Assembly: GCA_027619975.1 (NCBI GenBank)
Contig: JAQCGX010000020.1
Span: 1 to 55,346, forward strand
Direction: 5' to 3'
DNA: 55,346 bases
Origin: Nitrospinota bacterium
GTDB taxonomy: Bacteria; Nitrospinota; Nitrospinia; Nitrospinales; VA-1
The notes beneath the pieces are model-generated. The model worked only from the letters and a program-made list of their open reading frames with translations. It was not told the DNA's origin and did no database searches. A program made the position numbers and the translations under genes. Positions 52,445 to 55,346 of this stretch are shown here, piece after piece (the stretch's first letter is position 1; the number at the start of each line of letters is the position of its first letter).

Positions 52445-52460
52445 GTCAAAAAACTTTGAC
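52445..52460. promoter_or_regulatory. Palindrome overlapping a candidate -35
   Basis: GTCAAA-AAAC-TTTGAC is a perfect 6-bp inverted repeat. On the reverse strand it overlaps TTGACA (52449-52444), a consensus -35. The -10 at 17 bp spacing (CATTCT, 52426-52421) is weak. It lies 23 bp beyond the AsmA-like gene stop, positioned to drive the RNA candidate under a regulator. Confidence 0.45.
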
Positions 52461-52482
52461 GCTGGTTTTTGATAAAAAAAAT

Positions 52483-53286
52483 CTACTTTCCCAGTAAACC
52501 CTTTACGGCATCTCCGATCGCGCCTGCGTTTTTCTCAACCAGTTCGGCACCGCCTTTTCCCAGAATTTCCTTCACCTCGGCGACCCCCTCCACGTTGTCG
52601 AGCACTTTGCCCAGATCAAGGGTTTTGACCGCACCCCCTGCCGCGATATTGATCGCATCGATCAACTTTTTAATCACCTCACCGGGAGTCGCTCCGCCTT
52701 TATCGCGGCCAATACCTGCCAGTTGAACTTTTGGAAGCTTGACACTCATCTTCTGTCCTTGCAATCCCACCGCACTGACATTGATCTTGCCATCAAGAAT
52801 GATGAGATTATCTATGATGAGTTTTTTTCCACTCTTCTTAGATTTTACCGGACGGCCCGCATCGGAGCCTTTTCCCTGGCCTCCACCTGTTTGACCAGCG
52901 GCATTTCTCTGCAAAGCATCAAGGTTGCTGCCATCCGTCCCCATCTCATAGGTGATCTCGGGGGCCGAAATAATAATTTCCTTTATGATTACCGTATCTT
53001 TGGTGATGCTCCCCACATCCAGTTGCAGGCTGATTTCTCCCAACTTAAACGCCGTGTCCGTTTCAAAACCTTTGGGATTTCCCACCTCCAATCCCTTCAA
53101 GGTTCCCTTACCGGAAGTCGCGGAGATTTTCGTTTCGTCCAGGGTCACCTTTGCATCGAGCGCTTCGGAGCCATATTTTTCAATGGCCATGGTCACCAGC
53201 AAATCCATGGAAAAAAGCAGGAAAACAACCATAAAACCTGTAAGAACCACGACCATGGCGAGCGTGACCCAAATTGAACGTTTCAT
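52483..53286 (-). CDS. AsmA-family-like envelope protein
   Basis: This 267-residue protein has an N-terminal membrane anchor (about 7-30, VTLAMVVVLTGFMVVFLLFSMDLL). The AsmA/DUF748-like start is YGSEALDAKVTLDETKISATSGKGTLKGLEVGNPKGFETDTAFKLGEISLQLDVGSITKDTVIIKEIIISAPEITYE. A glycine-rich linker and LIIDNLIILDGKINVSA follow. The C-terminal part is helical (IDAINIAAGGAVKTLDLGKVL and on). Such proteins are periplasmic, inner-membrane-anchored, and linked to lipid transport or outer-membrane assembly. Divergent from the DUF2059 gene. Confidence 0.83.
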   Translation of the reverse strand: MKRSIWVTLAMVVVLTGFMVVFLLFSMDLLVTMAIEKYGSEALDAKVTLDETKISATSGKGTLKGLEVGNPKGFETDTAFKLGEISLQLDVGSITKDTVIIKEIIISAPEITYEMGTDGSNLDALQRNAAGQTGGGQGKGSDAGRPVKSKKSGKKLIIDNLIILDGKINVSAVGLQGQKMSVKLPKVQLAGIGRDKGGATPGEVIKKLIDAINIAAGGAVKTLDLGKVLDNVEGVAEVKEILGKGGAELVEKNAGAIGDAVKGLLGK

Positions 53287-53497
53287 AAAGCATCCTTAAT
53301 TTAATTTTTTGGAAATCTTCAACAAACCACTTCTAAAATTGCGGACCCCAGATTAACATACAATTCATTCAGATAAATATCCCTTCTCTGGAAAAACTAT
53401 TCTGACCTTCTCTGTTTTCCTTTGAACAAAACTGTCGTAGCATCGGGATGGTTTTCAAGAGGCCGTCAATCTTTCATTTTATTCGATGGGGTGAACA

Positions 53498-54037
53498 ATG
53501 CAGCGTTCAACAGTTTTAAAAGCAGTAAAAAAAATTTTGACAGTTCTGGTTCTGAGCACCCTGTTAACGAGTCCGGCAGGTGCGGAGACGAACCCTGAAA
53601 AAATCAAAAACATTAAAAAACTTCTCGTGGTTTCCGGGATTCAGGAGCAGTTATCTTATATGAAAGAAGGTGTGCTGAACTCCTATTCGCAGATGATCTC
53701 AGCCGCCTACCCGCAAGTGCCCGATGCCTTCTGGACCGAATTCAACAACCTGGTTGGCGAAAAGGACATGGAAGCTCTGATCGAACAGGTCGTTCCCGTT
53801 TACGATAAACACATGACCAATGAGGTGATCGTCAAACTGAATGAAATGTTTGAAACTCCGTTTTGGAAAGAGTGGCGAGAAAAAATGCCTCTTATCAGCC
53901 GGGAGGCAGGAGTTGCGGGACAAAAATGGTTGCATGAAACCACGCAGTCGGAAAACTTCAAAAAACAGATAGATCAAATGGTTGCAAAACACGAACTGGA
54001 AAAACTCAACTCGGCCCCCACCAAAAATTCAAAATAA
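53498..54037 (+). CDS. DUF2059 secreted protein
   Basis: This 179-residue protein has a signal peptide (about residues 1-28, VLVLSTLLTSPAGAE). The mature part is helical and fits DUF2059: KIKNIKKLLVVSGIQEQLSYMKEGVLNSYSQM, then VVPVYDKHMTNEVIVKLNEMFETPFWKEWREKMPLISREAG. GGGGTG lies about 6 nt before the ATG. It is probably periplasmic. Function unknown in the whole family. Confidence 0.88.
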   Translation: MQRSTVLKAVKKILTVLVLSTLLTSPAGAETNPEKIKNIKKLLVVSGIQEQLSYMKEGVLNSYSQMISAAYPQVPDAFWTEFNNLVGEKDMEALIEQVVPVYDKHMTNEVIVKLNEMFETPFWKEWREKMPLISREAGVAGQKWLHETTQSENFKKQIDQMVAKHELEKLNSAPTKNSK

Positions 54038-54060
54038 GTTGCAGTTCAGGAAGTAGGGGG

Positions 54061-55233
54061 CTAAAGAAACTTTCCGGGGTGGGGCTGGCCGCTGGCGTCG
54101 TAATCGTTTTTCAAATGTTGCCAGCTCAAATGAATATCGCAGTTTTGACAAATAGGAATATCAAACCGCTCACGGGCGATCATTTTTTTCCTGAGGTCGG
54201 TCATCACCGTGCCGCCCCAGACCTCCGCGATACTGTCTTCCACCAAATTGCCGACGGGCGTTCCCGCGAACATATCCGCACAGCACAACACCACACTGCC
54301 ATCCCAGTAAACCACCATCCATTTCCACAACTGCGTGCACGGGGCCTTGTTCGTCAGGTTGAAGCGTTTGTGAGTGAAGCGGGTGCCGACATTCGACTCG
54401 ATGCCATAGCTGTCCAGAAACCCGTCTTTATCGAAACGACCCGCCCAGTTGGAAATAATATTGTCGTTGATGGGCGTCAACGCGATGGAGCAATTGTGAC
54501 TCTGGATGATTCTGAAAAACTCGTGGTCGAGAGTTTCCTCCATCGTCTTTAAAGTCTTGATGCGGAAATTGACAGGAACCGGGTTTTCCAAACTATCATT
54601 GGCTTCGAGCAGGTCGATGATGTTTTTCCGCACCACGTCGTAGCTCATCTTCTTCACATCTTCAAACGTTTCCTTATCCAATTCGTCGAGACTGATATCG
54701 ACCGACACCGAATGCTTCAGAAGAGTGGGAACGATTTTTTCATTCATAAAAAAGGCATTGGTCAGAACTTCCACCCTTTGGATGGTCGGGAATTTCTGCA
54801 GGTATTCGATTTTCTCCTGGATGGTCTTGTCCATCAACGGCTCACCAAACGTGCCAAAATGAACCACCCCGCCACGGACGGCATAGTCGTCTATGATTTT
54901 GCGGTACAGGTCCATCTTCATGGCGCCAAGATCGGTCAGATCCGGATTGGGGCACCAGACGCATTTGGCGTTACAGCGATTTGTCACATCCAATAAAAGC
55001 GCCGGCGGCCAGACCGCAAGTATCGCCGCCAGATCCTTCACGGCAAAATCGAATAGCGGGGAATCGTAAATCTTGCGGCGCAGATAATCCATTTCCTGAA
55101 AAAACGGAATCTTTTTAACCCAGCCTTTGATGCGGTTGCTTGCGGCAACTTTTTTTCTATCCGCTGAAACGGTTTTTGGCTTTTCTAATAGTTCCATAAC
55201 ATCGCTAAATGACAGTCGGTAAAAGGACAGCAT
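54061..55233 (-). CDS. Radical SAM/SPASM-domain protein
   Basis: The 390-residue radical SAM protein binds its [4Fe-4S] cluster through CNAKCVWCPNP (CX3CX2C, about residues 89-96). The GE-type motif is in FGTFGEPLMDK. A C-terminal SPASM-like cysteine set is present (APCTQLWKWM, VLCCADMFAGTPVGN, CQNCDIHLSW), which usually ligates auxiliary clusters. The substrate is unknown; relatives modify peptides, sugars or other small molecules. No precursor peptide is evident nearby. An internal ATG at 55197 is an alternative start. Confidence 0.9.
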   Translation of the reverse strand: MLSFYRLSFSDVMELLEKPKTVSADRKKVAASNRIKGWVKKIPFFQEMDYLRRKIYDSPLFDFAVKDLAAILAVWPPALLLDVTNRCNAKCVWCPNPDLTDLGAMKMDLYRKIIDDYAVRGGVVHFGTFGEPLMDKTIQEKIEYLQKFPTIQRVEVLTNAFFMNEKIVPTLLKHSVSVDISLDELDKETFEDVKKMSYDVVRKNIIDLLEANDSLENPVPVNFRIKTLKTMEETLDHEFFRIIQSHNCSIALTPINDNIISNWAGRFDKDGFLDSYGIESNVGTRFTHKRFNLTNKAPCTQLWKWMVVYWDGSVVLCCADMFAGTPVGNLVEDSIAEVWGGTVMTDLRKKMIARERFDIPICQNCDIHLSWQHLKNDYDASGQPHPGKFL

Positions 55234-55280
55234 TATCCTTATCGGAGTTTTGCCTTGAGTTGATTAGCGGCATATTTAAT

Positions 55281-55346
55281 GGGCATCTCTAAAAATTAGT
55301 TTTCACAGAAAATAGACTCGTGTGCAAAATTTACTTAAATCAGTGG
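55281..55346 (+). mobile_element. MITE-like element, copy 4 (incomplete at window end)
   Basis: GGGCATCTCTAAAAATTAGTTT, the left end of the element family, begins at 55281 after TAAT. The following bases (TCACAGAAAATAGACTCG) diverge from copies 2 and 3. It may be a degenerate copy or a different internal variant. The right end lies beyond the window. Confidence 0.6.

Overview
This window comes from a Gram-negative bacterium with a moderate-GC chromosome. It carries genes for lipid A synthesis and outer-membrane biogenesis (bamA, skp, fabZ, lpxA, lpxI, lpxB), lipoproteins with clear lipoboxes, and several sensor kinases. The gene mix (LpxI instead of LpxH, a ClpC-type chaperone, full-length cobalamin-dependent MetH, many TPR proteins, a Gfo/Idh oxidoreductase inside the lpx cluster) would fit Nitrospinota or a delta-proteobacteria-like lineage. 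That placement is inferred from gene content only. No rRNA, tRNA, CRISPR array, prophage or transposase gene was seen.

Layout. 0.2-3.1 kb: a PhzF-like enzyme and a glnB-glnA pair (PII and glutamine synthetase) with two inverted repeats between the genes and a strong terminator after glnA. 3.5-11.5 kb: one reverse-strand envelope operon, bamA-skp-fabZ-lpxA-gfo/idh-lpxI-lpxB-acyltransferase, tightly packed and without lpxD. 11.7-21.7 kb: clpC, metH and a large coiled-coil/PAS histidine kinase. 21.9-24.3 kb: a head-to-head pair (formylglycine-generating-enzyme-like lipoprotein and ParB-like protein) bracketed by two oppositely oriented copies of a MITE-like repeat. 24.4-28.5 kb: a TPR protein, a secreted protein and uvrC. 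28.6-33.2 kb: mazEF with a legible promoter/operator, a polar amino-acid ABC system with fused binding protein and permease, a third MITE copy, and an NSS-family transporter that looks almost leaderless. 33.2-37.6 kb: small CBS, secreted and YHYH-like proteins, purM, and an SSS symporter with a small membrane partner. 37.7-40.7 kb: gdhA interrupted by an in-frame TAG, then yjbQ and a TPR lipoprotein. 40.9-51.4 kb: signalling proteins (hybrid kinase, response regulator with degenerate GGDEF), small and hypothetical genes, a sigma-54-type promoter, a 5'-truncated glutamate synthase remnant and two methyltransferases. 51.6-55.3 kb: SnoaL-like, AsmA-like, DUF2059 and radical SAM/SPASM genes, a compact reverse-strand RNA candidate with an extended Shine-Dalgarno sequence, and the start of a fourth MITE copy.

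How it fits together. Nitrogen assimilation recurs: PII and glutamine synthetase are intact, with the T-loop tyrosine and the adenylylation tyrosine both present. Glutamate dehydrogenase carries a nonsense codon, and the glutamate synthase fragment lacks its N-terminal part. The envelope operon suggests lipid A made through LpxI, possibly with an amino-sugar modification if the Gfo/Idh enzyme is GnnA-like. The most unusual non-coding items are the MITE family (4-bp A/T target duplications, one copy with an exchanged core), the RNA candidate near 52.2-52.4 kb, and a duplicated gene start that forms an upstream ORF in front of the CBS gene.
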